DNA of 64,000 nt from Propioniciclava coleopterorum. GTDB taxonomy: Bacteria; Actinomycetota; Actinomycetes; Propionibacteriales; Propionibacteriaceae. The translations under genes were made by a program, and so were the position numbers. Location: positions 558,001 through 622,000 of the forward strand of contig NZ_CP049865.1 in the NCBI RefSeq assembly GCF_011393335.1, in the 5' to 3' direction. The notes under the pieces are model-generated. The model did no database searches. It was not told where the DNA came from and saw nothing but the letters and a program-made list of their open reading frames with translations. Shown piece by piece: positions 9,275-17,758 of the stretch (position 1 is its first letter; every line of letters starts with the position of its first letter).

Positions 9275-11356
9275 ATGAGTTCAAAGGCGAACAACGCACC
9301 CTTTCACGTGAGCCATCCCGATGACGTGCGCAACGTCGTGCTCGTCGGCAACGCGGGGTCGGGCAAGACCTCGCTGTTCGAGCAGCTGCTGCGCGCGCGC
9401 ATCCCCGGGTACCGCGGCGAGAAGGACACCCCCGAGCGCCTCTCGCAGCTGTACCTGGCGTCCCTGGAGAACGGTGACGTGGTCGTCAACCTGCTCGACG
9501 CCCCCGGGCACCCCGACTTCGTCGGCGAGTTGCGCGCAGGACTGCGCGCCGCCGACGCCGCCATCTTCGTCGTCAGCGCGGCCGACGGCGTCGACGCCGC
9601 GGCGCAGGCGTTGTGGGACGAGTGTGCGCGCGCCGGCATCCCGCGCGTGATCGCGCTGACCAAGCTGGACGCCGCCCACGACGACTTCGACGTGGTCGTG
9701 GAGGAACTCAAGGACAAGTTCGGCGAGGGCGTCCTGCCCACGCACGTGCCCGTGGGCCGGGGCACCGGGATCAACGGCACCGTCGGCGTCCTCTCGCGGC
9801 GGTTCCGGGACTACAGCGGCGGCGCGCCCGTGCTGCACGAGGCGGACGCCGACCATGAGGCGCTCGCCGAGCCGCACCGCGGCCCGCTGATGGAGGGCCT
9901 CATCCAGGAGGCCGAGGACGACGACCTGATGGACTCCTACCTCGAGGGCACCGATCCCGGGCGCGACTACCTGCTCAAGGACCTCATGAAGGCGACGGCG
10001 GGCGCGAACCTGTACCCGGTCGTCCCGGTCGTCCAGGGCATCGGCCTGGGCGCGGAGGAACTGCTGTCGCTGATGAAGCAGGGCTTCCCGACCGCCAGCC
10101 TGCACCCCAACCCCGAGACCGTCCGGCTCAACGGCGACCCCGAAGCGCCCCCCGTGACCGATCCCGAGGGTCCGCTCGTCGCCCAGGTCATCCGCACCAC
10201 GACCGACCCGTTCGCGGGCCGGCTGTCCATGGTGCGGATCTTCGCCGGCACGATCCGGACCGACGACACGGTGCACGTGAGCGGGCACCGCTCGTTCTTC
10301 GTGGGCGAGGACGACGCCGTCCGCCCCGACCACGACGACGAGGAGCGCATCGGCCAGATCCAGCACGCGGTGGGCACCGACCTGAAACCCAAGGGCGTGG
10401 CGATCGCGGGCGAGATCGTGATGATCCCCAAGCTGACGACCGCCGAGACCGGTGACACGCTCACCTCCCGCGACGACGTCGTGGTGGTGCCCAATTGGCG
10501 CACGCCCCCCGCGCTGCACCCGGTCGCGATCCGGGCCGCCACCCGCAACGACGAGGGCAAGCTCGCCGTCGCCCTGCAGCGGCTCGCGCTCGAGGACACC
10601 GCGGTGCGCGTGAGCCGCGGCGTCCGGGACCAGTTGGTGCTGTGGACCACCGGCCAGGCGCACGCCGACCTGCTGCTCAACCGCCTCAAGGACGCCTACG
10701 GCGTCAACGTCGAGCCCGAGGAGGTGCGGATCGGCTACCGCGAGACGCTCGTCGCGCCGGCGAGCGCGATCGGGCGCCACGTGAAGCAGTCCGGCGGCCA
10801 CGGGCAGTACGCGGTGGTGAACATCGAGGTCGCCCCCCTGCCGCGCGGCGAGGGCTTCCAGTTCGTCGACAAGGTGGTGGGCGGGGCCGTGCCCCGGCAG
10901 TTCATCCCGTCGGTCGAGAAGGGCATCCGGCACCAGCTCGAGAAGGGGGTCGCCACCGGCCACCCCATGGTGGACGTCCAGGTGACCCTCACCGACGGGA
11001 AGGCCCACTCGGTCGACTCCTCCGACATGGCCTTCCAGATGGCCGGCGCGGCCGCGCTCAAGGAGGCCTCCCAGGGCAACGTGGCGCTGCTGGAGCCGAT
11101 CGACAAGGTGACCATCACCGTGCGCGACGACTACATGGGCGCGGTGATGACCGACCTGCCCGGACGCCGCGGGCAGATGCTGGGCTCCGACACCGAGGGC
11201 CGGCTGGTGACGATCGAGGCCCTGGTGCCGCAGTCGGAGTTGGCGCGCTACGCGATCGACCTGCGCGGCCTGACGCACGGCACGGGGTCGTTCACGCGGG
11301 CCGCGCACGGCTACGAACTGCTGCCCCCGGCGCTGGCCGACGAGCTCATCGGCTAG
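9275..11356 (+). CDS. Elongation factor G-like GTPase (EF-G2 type)
   Basis: 693 residues with the five-domain EF-G layout, but distinct from the true fusA at 57.9-60.0 kb. The G1 loop GNAGSGKTS is at 25-33, G3 DAPGH at 75-79 and G4 TKLD at 129-132, where Thr replaces the usual Asn. The canonical switch-I RGITI motif of EF-G is absent: the stretch between G1 and G3 is short and reads differently. Later domains keep EF-G signatures ([12 protein letters not shown], about 505-516, and the domain IV-V junction). This matches the actinobacterial EF-G-like paralogues whose role in translation is unclear. ATG 9275 follows a possible -10 (CAGTGT) by six bases, so it may be leaderless. Confidence 0.88.
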   Translation: MSSKANNAPFHVSHPDDVRNVVLVGNAGSGKTSLFEQLLRARIPGYRGEKDTPERLSQLYLASLENGDVVVNLLDAPGHPDFVGELRAGLRAADAAIFVVSAADGVDAAAQALWDECARAGIPRVIALTKLDAAHDDFDVVVEELKDKFGEGVLPTHVPVGRGTGINGTVGVLSRRFRDYSGGAPVLHEADADHEALAEPHRGPLMEGLIQEAEDDDLMDSYLEGTDPGRDYLLKDLMKATAGANLYPVVPVVQGIGLGAEELLSLMKQGFPTASLHPNPETVRLNGDPEAPPVTDPEGPLVAQVIRTTTDPFAGRLSMVRIFAGTIRTDDTVHVSGHRSFFVGEDDAVRPDHDDEERIGQIQHAVGTDLKPKGVAIAGEIVMIPKLTTAETGDTLTSRDDVVVVPNWRTPPALHPVAIRAATRNDEGKLAVALQRLALEDTAVRVSRGVRDQLVLWTTGQAHADLLLNRLKDAYGVNVEPEEVRIGYRETLVAPASAIGRHVKQSGGHGQYAVVNIEVAPLPRGEGFQFVDKVVGGAVPRQFIPSVEKGIRHQLEKGVATGHPMVDVQVTLTDGKAHSVDSSDMAFQMAGAAALKEASQGNVALLEPIDKVTITVRDDYMGAVMTDLPGRRGQMLGSDTEGRLVTIEALVPQSELARYAIDLRGLTHGTGSFTRAAHGYELLPPALADELIG

Positions 11357-11390
11357 TCCCCCCGGCTCACCTCGTCCCGGGGCTCGTCCG

Positions 11391-11978
11391 CTACGGCGCG
11401 ACGGGCCCCGGTTCGGCGTCCCGGGGCTCGTCGTCGACGGGGCGCTTGGCGCGCGGGAAGACCCACAGGCGCAGCATCAGGTAGATGTAGATGCCCTCGA
11501 TGCACGCCGCCGTGACGCGCGCGACCATCAGGGGGACGTTCAGGGCGCCGAGCAGCGAGCCGAACCCCAGGATCCAGATCACGTAGTTGCTGATGATCAC
11601 GAAGGTGTACTTGCCGGACTGCTTGCCCAGATCCCCGTGCTCGCGGAAGTTCAGCCAGCGGTTGAGCGCGAAGGCGTAGACCGAGGCGATGCCGTAGCCG
11701 ATCGAGAAGATGACGCCGTAGGGGATGCCGTGGTCGGGCACGACGACGTCGACCAGCCGCAGGATGCCCATGTCCAGCAGGAACGCGCTGCCGTTGATGA
11801 TCGCGTACCCGATGAACGTGACGGGGACCAGTCGCTTGAGCCAGTCCGGCAGCGCCTCACGCAGGCGCCAGGTGAAGCCCGCGAACCACCGGGCCGCGGG
11901 CCCGTCGCCGGGTTCGTGCTGGGGTGCACCCACGATCGTCCCTTCCGGCGCCGGTTCGGCGCCCGCCTCCACGCTCAT
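11391..11978 (-). CDS. GtrA-like membrane protein
   Basis: 195 residues. The core (about 48-175) has four hydrophobic segments and the GtrA signatures GSAFLLDMGILRL, YAFALNRWLNFRE and a late LWVF. GtrA-family proteins are thought to help move polyprenyl-linked sugars across the membrane or help glycosylate wall polymers. The first 45 residues are a hydrophilic Pro/Gly/Glu-rich tail. The gene overlaps the end of the marC-like gene by four bases, so they form one operon. The specific sugar is unknown. Confidence 0.85.
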   Translation of the reverse strand: MSVEAGAEPAPEGTIVGAPQHEPGDGPAARWFAGFTWRLREALPDWLKRLVPVTFIGYAIINGSAFLLDMGILRLVDVVVPDHGIPYGVIFSIGYGIASVYAFALNRWLNFREHGDLGKQSGKYTFVIISNYVIWILGFGSLLGALNVPLMVARVTAACIEGIYIYLMLRLWVFPRAKRPVDDEPRDAEPGPVAP

Positions 11979-12583
11979 ATCTGCCTCAGGAACGCGATGA
12001 TGCCGTCAGCGAGCATCTGCACGGCGATCGCCGCCAGCAGCATGCCCGCGATCCGGGTCAGCAGCACGGTGCCCGAGTCGCGCAGCACCTGCCTGATCGC
12101 CCCGGCGTACCGGAGGAACACCCACACGAGCAGCATGGCCGCGACGAGCGCCAGCCCGACGGTCACGTAGCCCCACACGTTCCCGTTCGCCGACTCCACG
12201 GCCAGCATCATCGCGACGATCGAGCCGGGGCCGGCCAGCAGCGGGATGCCCAGCGGGACGATCGCGATGTTGGTGTTGGACTCCAGGGTCTCGTTCTCCC
12301 CCGCCCCGGTGAGGAGCTGCATCGCCACCAGGAGCAGCAGCAGGCCGCCGGACACCTGGAGCGCCTCGATGGTGATGTGGAGGTAGTCCAGGATGAAGCG
12401 GCCGAACACCGCGAAGACGCTGATGATGCCGAAGGCGACGACCGCCGCGTTGCGCGCGGACGCCCGACGGGCCTCGGCGGACATGCCCCGGGAGAGCCCC
12501 AGGAACACCGGGAGCAGGCCGGGAGGATCCAGGATGACGAAGAGCGTCAACAGCGTCGAGAAGAACAGCTGAGGGTCGAACAC
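11975..12583 (-). CDS. MarC-family integral membrane protein
   Basis: 202 residues with six predicted membrane helices. It shows the MarC family features: VILDPPGLLPVFL near the N-terminus and the conserved half-way motif PLGIPLLAGPGSI at about 111-123. The family was once tied to antibiotic resistance, but its transport function is not established. GTG start at 12583, six bases after a TAGCGT -10 box, with no ribosome binding site: a likely leaderless message that continues into the GtrA-like gene. Confidence 0.9.
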   Translation of the reverse strand: MFDPQLFFSTLLTLFVILDPPGLLPVFLGLSRGMSAEARRASARNAAVVAFGIISVFAVFGRFILDYLHITIEALQVSGGLLLLLVAMQLLTGAGENETLESNTNIAIVPLGIPLLAGPGSIVAMMLAVESANGNVWGYVTVGLALVAAMLLVWVFLRYAGAIRQVLRDSGTVLLTRIAGMLLAAIAVQMLADGIIAFLRQI

Positions 12584-12589
12584 GGGCCA

Positions 12590-12595
12590 ACGCTA
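12590..12595 (-). promoter_or_regulatory. -10 box of a leaderless gene (marC-like)
   Basis: Minus-strand TAGCGT, six bases, then the GTG start of the marC-like gene. Confidence 0.5.
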
Positions 12596-12628
12596 CTGCC
12601 CCGGGGCGAGGATGCGGCCCCGAACCGG

Positions 12629-13039
12629 TCAGAGAGTGAAGACCGGAGTGGTGCCGGCGGGGATCGCGCCGTTGTCGACGATCTGCTTGCCGAACGGGAA
12701 ACAGGTCACCGGGATCATCTTGACGTTGGCGATCGCGAGCGGGATGCCGATGATGGTGACGGCCTGCGCCGCGGCGGTGGTGAGGTGGCCGATCGCCAGC
12801 GGGATGCCGCCGATCACGAACCAGATCACGTTCATCAGCGCCGATCCGAGGCCCGCCCTGGGCTTGTTCACCACGGTCTTGCCGAAGGGCCACAGGGCGT
12901 AGGAGCCCATCCTGAACGAAGCGACGCCCACGGGGATGGTGATGATCAGCAGGCAGGCGACGATGCCGACCAGGAAGTAGCCCAAGGCCAGCCAGATGCC
13001 GCCGAAGAGCAGCCAGATCAGGTTGAGAATCGTGCGCAC
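12629..13039 (-). CDS. YccF-family membrane protein
   Basis: 136 residues built from two similar YccF units. Each has a hydrophobic hairpin followed by an FGK-containing end (ALWPFGKTVV at about 48-57 and CFPFGKQIV at about 112-120). YccF proteins are small inner-membrane proteins of unknown function. The start is GTG 13039, chosen because AAGGAGG lies six bases upstream. In-frame upstream codons run into the promoter region and have no family similarity. Confidence 0.88.
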   Translation of the reverse strand: MRTILNLIWLLFGGIWLALGYFLVGIVACLLIITIPVGVASFRMGSYALWPFGKTVVNKPRAGLGSALMNVIWFVIGGIPLAIGHLTTAAAQAVTIIGIPLAIANVKMIPVTCFPFGKQIVDNGAIPAGTTPVFTL

Positions 13040-13064
13040 GTGGTGCCTCCTTGTGTCGCGTCCC

Positions 13065-13070
13065 AGCCTA
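13065..13070 (-). promoter_or_regulatory. Possible -10 box of the yccF-like gene
   Basis: Minus-strand TAGGCT about 25 bases before the GTG at 13039. Here the message would have a short leader containing AAGGAGG, unlike the leaderless genes with the same box. Confidence 0.35.
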
Positions 13071-13271
13071 GCGACGCGGCGGGCGCGCCACAGCGGTGAT
13101 CCCCCGGAGGCGCACCGGGGCGGGGAGCCGCGGCACCCGGGTTCCCCCCGATCCACGGCCGGGAGCCGACGCCTCACCCGCGAGGGTCCCGCGTCGGCCC
13201 GTCCGCGCGGCGGCCCTGGGACGCTTCCGCCCGCCGCCGCCCGCCGCGTCCGGGACAGACCGCGGCGCCGG

Positions 13272-13277
13272 TATCCT
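13272..13277 (+). promoter_or_regulatory. -10 box of a leaderless gene (trmB)
   Basis: TATCCT, six bases, then GTG at 13284. No ribosome binding site is seen before that GTG. Confidence 0.5.
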
Positions 13278-13283
13278 CGACCG

Positions 13284-14141
13284 GTGACTTCCCGACCCGA
13301 CGACCGGCGCCGCGTCCACCGCCAGGTCGTCTCCTACGTCCGGCGCTCGGCCCGGATGAACCCGTCGCAGGAGAAGGCTTGGGCGGCCCACGCGCCGCGC
13401 CTGGTCGTCGAGGTGCCCCGCGGCGATCGCTCGACCTCGATCCGGCCGGACGCCGGCGTGGACTGGTCGGCGACCTTCGGGCGCGAGGCCCCGCTGATGA
13501 TCGAGATCGGCTCGGGGCGCGGCGAGGCGCTCGCCGCGCTGGCCGCGGCGCACCCGGAGGCCAACGTCGTCGCGTTCGAGGTGTTCCAGCCCGCGGTCGC
13601 CTCGACGCTGTCGCTGCTCACCCGCCGGGACATCGGCAACGTCCGCATCGTGCTGGCCGACGGCGCCCAGGGCCTGCGCCGGCTGGTGCGGCCCGCCGAA
13701 CTGGCCCAGCTGTGGACCTTCTTCCCCGACCCGTGGCACAAGGCTCGGCATCACAAGCGCCGGCTGGTGGACCCGGGGTTCGCGGCCCTGGCGGCGTCCC
13801 GGCTGGCGCCGGGCGGCCACTGGCGCCTGGCCACCGACTGGGAGGACTACGCCCTGGCGATGCGGGAGGTGCTGGACGCCGCCCCCGGGCTCACCCCCGC
13901 GCCGGGCGCCGACGCGGACGGCTGGGCCCCGCGGTACGCCGACCGGCCCGTCACCAAGTACGAGGCCCGCGGCGCCGGGGCGGGGCGGACGATCCACGAT
14001 CTTGACTACGTCCGCACCGACGACCCGGTGGACGCGCCGGCCGCGGACGCCGACGACGTCGGTGCCGGTGCCGGGGAGCCCGTCGGCGACCTGGTGCACC
14101 GGACGCCGCTGGCCCACCCCTTGGGCCAGGACCCGTTGTGA
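13284..14141 (+). CDS. trmB: tRNA (guanine-N7-)-methyltransferase
   Basis: Methylates N7 of G46 in the tRNA variable loop using S-adenosylmethionine. 285 residues. The SAM-binding motif EIGSGRG is at about 74-80, the acidic AFEV follows in motif II, and FFPDPWHKARHHKRR (about 147-161) is the TrmB hallmark. The N-terminal 50 residues (VVSYVRRSARMNPSQEKAW) are also family-typical, which supports the GTG at 13284 over any later start. The stop overlaps the truA start (GTGA). A C-terminal tail of about 35 residues rich in Asp/Ala/Gly extends past the usual end. Confidence 0.95.
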   Translation: MTSRPDDRRRVHRQVVSYVRRSARMNPSQEKAWAAHAPRLVVEVPRGDRSTSIRPDAGVDWSATFGREAPLMIEIGSGRGEALAALAAAHPEANVVAFEVFQPAVASTLSLLTRRDIGNVRIVLADGAQGLRRLVRPAELAQLWTFFPDPWHKARHHKRRLVDPGFAALAASRLAPGGHWRLATDWEDYALAMREVLDAAPGLTPAPGADADGWAPRYADRPVTKYEARGAGAGRTIHDLDYVRTDDPVDAPAADADDVGAGAGEPVGDLVHRTPLAHPLGQDPL

Positions 14142-14941
14142 CGCGCTACCGGATCGACCTGGCCTACGACGGCACCGACTTCCACGGCTGGGCCGTCCAG
14201 GACGGGCTGCGCACGGTGCAGGGCACGCTGCAGGAGTGGATCACGCGGGTGCTGCGCCTGGACGCCCCCGCCGAGTTGACCGTCGCGGGCCGCACCGACG
14301 CCGGGGTGCACGCCCGCGGCCAGGTCGCGCACGTGGACCTCGCCCCCGGCGTCGCCGAGGAACTCCAGCGCCGACTGGACCGCGTCCTGCCGCCCGACGT
14401 GGTGGTGCGCCGCGTCGCGGAGGCGCCCGACGGCTTCGACGCCCGGTTCGCCGCGGTGTGGCGCCGCTACGTCTTCCGACTCTCGGACGCCGCGGGCGAC
14501 CCGCTCACGCGCGCGACGCGGGTCCGGGTGCGTGGGCCGCTGGACGTGGCGGCGCTCGACGCGGCCGCCCGACGGCTGGTCGGGCTGCACGACTTCGCCG
14601 CGTTCTGCAAGCGCCGCGAGGGCGCCACGACGATCCGGGAGATCCTGGAGGCGCACGCCGAACGGGACGAGGAGGGCACCGTCGCGGTGACGCTGCGCGC
14701 CGACGCCTTCTGTCACTCGATGGTGCGTTCGGTCGTCGGCGCGCTGGTCGCCGTCGGGCAGGGCCGGCACGATCCGGCCTGGATCGACGACCTGCTCGCC
14801 CGGCCGGAGCGTGCGGGGGATGTCACCGTGATGCCGCCGTACGGTCTGGTGCTGGAGGAGGTCGGCTACCCCGCCGACGCCGACCTGGCGGCCCGCCAGC
14901 TTCAGGCCCGCGCCCGACGAGACAGCGAGGAACAGCCGTGA
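14138..14941 (+). CDS. truA: tRNA pseudouridine synthase A
   Basis: Converts uridines 38-40 of the anticodon arm to pseudouridine. 267 residues; the nucleophile Asp54 sits in AGRTDAGVHARGQ. RFAAVWRRYVFRL and FCHSMVRSVVGALV are also family blocks. GTG start inside the trmB stop (4-base overlap) and GTGA overlap with the next gene show tight coupling. In many actinobacteria truA follows rplQ; here it has moved into a tRNA/rRNA modification operon. Confidence 0.96.
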   Translation: MTRYRIDLAYDGTDFHGWAVQDGLRTVQGTLQEWITRVLRLDAPAELTVAGRTDAGVHARGQVAHVDLAPGVAEELQRRLDRVLPPDVVVRRVAEAPDGFDARFAAVWRRYVFRLSDAAGDPLTRATRVRVRGPLDVAALDAAARRLVGLHDFAAFCKRREGATTIREILEAHAERDEEGTVAVTLRADAFCHSMVRSVVGALVAVGQGRHDPAWIDDLLARPERAGDVTVMPPYGLVLEEVGYPADADLAARQLQARARRDSEEQP

Positions 14942-15534
14942 CCCACTACTTCGAGACGCCGACGGGCGAGGAGCACCGCCGCACGGTGTCGGCCCGGTTC
15001 TGGGACACCGACTGGGAGTTCACCACCGCGGCGGGCGTGTTCTCCTCCGACGGACTCGACCTGGGGACCGGCGTGCTGCTGCGCACCCACACCCCCGCCC
15101 CGGGCGCCCGCCGCCTGCTGGACCTGGGGTGCGGCTACGGCGTCCTGGCCGTGGCGCTCGCCAGCGCCTCCCCGGACGCCGAGGTGGACGCCGTCGACGT
15201 GAACGAGCGCGCGCTCGCCCTCACGGCCGACAACGCCCGGGCCCACGGCGTCGGGGAACGGGTGCACGCGCTGCTGCCCGACGCCGTGGCTCCCGACGCC
15301 CGCTACGACGAGATCTGGTCCAACCCCCCGATCCGGATCGGGAAGCAGGCGCTGCACGACCTGTTGCTCCAGTGGCTGCCGCGGCTGGCCCCCGGCGGCG
15401 TCGCGCGCCTGGTCGTGGGCCGCAACCTGGGAGCCGACTCGCTGCAGCGCTGGCTGATCCAGCAGGGCCACCGCTGCGACCGCACCGCCTCGGCCAAGGG
15501 GTTCCGCGTCCTGGAGGTCCGCCCCGCTTCCTGA
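14938..15534 (+). CDS. RsmC-like class I methyltransferase
   Basis: 198 residues, about one domain of RsmC/RsmD-type 16S rRNA guanine methyltransferases. The SAM motif LDLGCGYGVLAVAL is at about 61-74, the acidic VDAVDVNERAL follows, and the catalytic SNPP(I) motif is at about 124-128, as in N2-guanine methyltransferases. The N-terminal inactive domain of enterobacterial RsmC is missing, as is usual for actinobacterial homologues. Coupled by overlap to truA. The substrate is probably rRNA, but the exact base is unproven. Confidence 0.88.
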   Translation: MTHYFETPTGEEHRRTVSARFWDTDWEFTTAAGVFSSDGLDLGTGVLLRTHTPAPGARRLLDLGCGYGVLAVALASASPDAEVDAVDVNERALALTADNARAHGVGERVHALLPDAVAPDARYDEIWSNPPIRIGKQALHDLLLQWLPRLAPGGVARLVVGRNLGADSLQRWLIQQGHRCDRTASAKGFRVLEVRPAS

Positions 15535-15542
15535 ACGCCCCC

Positions 15543-15571
15543 TTGGCAAGGGCGGCGGACGCGTCTAGGGT
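15543..15571 (+). promoter_or_regulatory. Promoter of csbD
   Basis: -35 TTGGCA (15543-15548), 17-base spacer, -10 TAGGGT (15566-15571). It starts just after the methyltransferase stop, so csbD has its own promoter. CsbD is a general-stress gene in other Gram-positives, but no clear alternative-sigma motif is seen. Confidence 0.55.
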
Positions 15572-15621
15572 GGGCCCCACATTGGAGGCGGACGACGGTT
15601 GCCGCCGGAGAGGAGTTGCGA

Positions 15622-15837
15622 ATGGGTATTGGCGACAAGATCTCGAACAAGGCTGAGGAACTCGGCGGCAAGATCGAGCGCGGGGTCGGTGACCTCACCG
15701 ACAACGAGGAGCTCGAGGCCAAGGGCGCGGCGAAGGAAGCCGCCGCCAAGGCCAAGCAGGCCGGGGAACACGTCAAGGATGCAGCGAAGGATGTCGTCGA
15801 TGACGTCAAGGACGCCACCCACGACAAGCGGCACTGA
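15622..15837 (+). CDS. CsbD-family stress protein
   Basis: 71 residues, highly charged and alanine-rich (MGIGDKISNKAEELGGKIERG...), matching the small CsbD family that is induced by general stress in Bacillus and actinobacteria; its molecular role is unknown. It has heptad-like Lys/Glu/Ala repeats. ATG 15622 with GGAGAGGAG in front; an upstream in-frame codon at 15616 lies too close to that site. Monocistronic, followed by a strong hairpin. Confidence 0.9.
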   Translation: MGIGDKISNKAEELGGKIERGVGDLTDNEELEAKGAAKEAAAKAKQAGEHVKDAAKDVVDDVKDATHDKRH

Positions 15838-15866
15838 CTGACGCTTCTCTCAGCAACACGACTACC

Positions 15867-15905
15867 CGGAGCGGGGTGGCGGGCGCAGGCCCCCACCCCG
15901 CTCCG
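15867..15905 (+). terminator. Terminator after csbD
   Basis: 13-bp perfect stem (CGGAGCGGGGTGG / CCACCCCGCTCCG) with a 13-base loop. It separates csbD from the riboswitch that starts just downstream. Confidence 0.65.
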
Positions 15906-15911
15906 CTGCGC

Positions 15912-16024
15912 TACCCTGATCTGTGGACCCGTGTGGGGGAACCCGGTGAGAATCCGGGGCTGACCCGCAACCGTGAGGCGCCAACCCGCGCCGCAGTCGG
16001 AGCACCCGCCCGGACCCAGCCAAC
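15912..16024 (+). ncRNA. Cobalamin (B12) riboswitch
   Basis: The conserved core is easy to read: GGGAACCCGGTGAGAATCC at about 15936-15954, then CTGACCCGCAACCGTGA at about 15960-15976, then CAGTCGGAGCACCCGCC at about 15995-16011. These correspond to the B12-box and junction segments of the Rfam Cobalamin class. Cobalamin binding normally turns off expression. It lies about 90-190 bases ahead of a five-gene operon, so those genes are predicted to be made when corrinoid is scarce. I see no clear intrinsic terminator before the first start, so control may act on translation. Outer boundaries are approximate. Confidence 0.92.
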
Positions 16025-16111
16025 CATTGACCCGTCGAGGAGTGCGGGGCGGCGACCACGACACGTCCACCGTTGATCGGCCCGCGCGACTCAGTGAGGA
16101 ACTCGATCCGG

Positions 16112-17182
16112 ATGAACGTCCGACGCAACGCCATCGTGGCCGGGATCGCCACGGTGCTCGCCCTCTGCCTGACCGGAGTGCTCCCCGCGCACGCCTCCGA
16201 CCCCGCGGCCGCCACCAAGGCGGCCGGGTGGGTCGCACAGCAGAGCATCGACGACCCGGCCAAGGCCACCGACGCGCTCGTCGCCCTGGCCGCCGCCAAC
16301 GACCCGGCGACCGCCCCCGCGGTCGAGAAGCTCACCGCGGTCCTCACCGGGAAGGGCAAGGACTACGCCGCCGGCTCGCCGGAGGCCGCCGCCAAGGTGG
16401 CCGTGGCGCTGGAGTCGGTCGGCCAGGACCCGCGCACCGCGGCCGGCGCCGACCTCATCGCGGCCGTCAAGGGCGGCATCGCCGCGGACGGCAGCTTCGG
16501 CTCCTACCCCGGCCCGTTCGCCACGGGCCTTGCCGCGGTGGCTCTGACCCGCGCCGACGAGGCCGTCCCGGACGCGCTGGGCAGCAAGCTCCTCACCTTC
16601 CAGAACGCCGACGGCGGCTTCACCTACGAGGCCGGGCAGCCCTCCGACGCCGACTCCACCGCGCTGGCCATGCAGGCGCTGAGCGCCCTGGGCGACCAGG
16701 ACAACCTCGACAAGGCGATCGCGTGGGCCCAGGCCAACGTCCAGGCCGACGGCTCCTTCGCCGGCTTCAACCCCGTTAACTCCACCGCCGTCATGGCGGC
16801 CGCGCTGGCCCCCACGGGTCAGAACGTCGCCGACTCCGTGGCCTACCTCGTCGGCCAGCAGCAGCCGGGCGGCGCCTTCCAGAACGCCGGCGCCGACGAC
16901 CTGTTGGCCACGGCGCAGGCCACGCTCGGCCTGGCGGGCGTCTCCTATCTGGACGCCGCCTGGTCCGAGGCTCCCTCGCCTTCGCCGACCGCCACCCCGG
17001 CCGGGACGACCGGTCCGGCCGCTTCGCCCGGCGCGACCGCCGGCGCGACCCCCGCGCCGACCGGCGCCCCGACGGCCACCGCCCCCGGCGGCGTCGACCC
17101 GTCCGGCTGGTTCGGGCCCGCCGCGGCGGTGCTCGTGCTGGCCGGTGCGGCGGTCGTGGGCTTCCGGAGCAGGGCGTCATGA
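16112..17182 (+). CDS. Secreted, membrane-anchored alpha/alpha-barrel repeat protein, probable corrinoid-binding
   Basis: 356 residues. A signal peptide (about 1-29, twin basic residues then a hydrophobic core ending HA-S) is followed by a prenyltransferase/squalene-cyclase-like repeat region (about 30-280) with typical turns: ADGSFGSYPGPFATGLA, NADGGFTYEA and QPGGAFQNAGADDLLATAQA. A Pro/Thr/Ser-rich linker (about 285-330) and a C-terminal membrane helix with a short basic tail follow. The N-terminal domain of animal intrinsic factor/transcobalamin is the same alpha6/alpha6-barrel fold. With the B12 riboswitch upstream, a role as extracellular cobalamin-capture protein is a good inference, not a proof. 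ATG 16112 is preferred (GAGGA about 11 bases upstream); a GTG at 16094 is possible. Confidence 0.8.
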   Translation: MNVRRNAIVAGIATVLALCLTGVLPAHASDPAAATKAAGWVAQQSIDDPAKATDALVALAAANDPATAPAVEKLTAVLTGKGKDYAAGSPEAAAKVAVALESVGQDPRTAAGADLIAAVKGGIAADGSFGSYPGPFATGLAAVALTRADEAVPDALGSKLLTFQNADGGFTYEAGQPSDADSTALAMQALSALGDQDNLDKAIAWAQANVQADGSFAGFNPVNSTAVMAAALAPTGQNVADSVAYLVGQQQPGGAFQNAGADDLLATAQATLGLAGVSYLDAAWSEAPSPSPTATPAGTTGPAASPGATAGATPAPTGAPTATAPGGVDPSGWFGPAAAVLVLAGAAVVGFRSRAS

Positions 17183-17758
17183 CCGGCCTTCGGCGCCTCG
17201 GCGCGGCCGTCGCCGCCGCAGCCCTCCTCGTGCCGGCCGCCGCGACGCCGGCGCACGCCGCGCCCGACGTCGCGCCCTGCACGGGGGTCTGGGTCGTGGT
17301 GGAGGGGCAGCGCTCGGCCTGCGCGTCCGAGCACGCCACCGGCCAGCAGGCCCTGACGTCGGCCGGCTTCACCGTGGAGGACTCCTCGCCCGGGATGCTG
17401 TGCCGCATCGGCGGACGCCCCGACACCTGCACCGTCGCGCCCAGCGGCTACTGGTCCTACTGGCAGGCGCCGCGCAACGCCGAGGGCGGCTGGGACGCCT
17501 GGACCTACTCCCAGCTCGGCTACACGAACTCCCACCCCGCGGCCGGCGCCGCGGAGGGCTGGGTGTTCGGCGACGGTCGGACGCCTCCCGCCCCCTCCCG
17601 GCGACCGACGAGGTCCCCGCGGATCAGGGCCGTCCCCGGAGGGGGGTCCCGCGAACGCCGGGCGCGACGACCTCACCGGGGTCGTCGTGACCGGGGCGGT
17701 GCTGCTGGTGGGCGGCGCCGCCGTCGCCACGGTGCTGGCCCGGCGCCGGCGTCCATGA
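17179..17758 (+). CDS. Transcobalamin beta-domain-like (DUF4430-type) membrane-anchored protein; frame broken twice
   Basis: The N-terminus has a signal peptide (about 1-28, ending in AHA-A). A domain of about 100 residues with GYWSYWQA, WTYSQLGY and EGWVFGDG resembles the DUF4430/transcobalamin C-terminal domain. The frame then fails: adding one C in the run 17591-17595 and one G in the run 17641-17646 restores a Pro-rich linker and a C-terminal membrane helix ([18 protein letters not shown]) ending in ARRRRP, with the stop overlapping the next start as ATGA. Without these repairs the frame runs falsely into the EcfT gene. The start overlaps the previous stop (ATGA). Probably an intact gene with two base-calling errors. 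Confidence 0.75.

Noticed and set aside
9281-11308. A long open frame (675 codons) on the strand opposite the EF-G-like gene.
   Set aside because: Shadow of GC-rich codon usage. The composition is low-complexity and no domain can be recognised.
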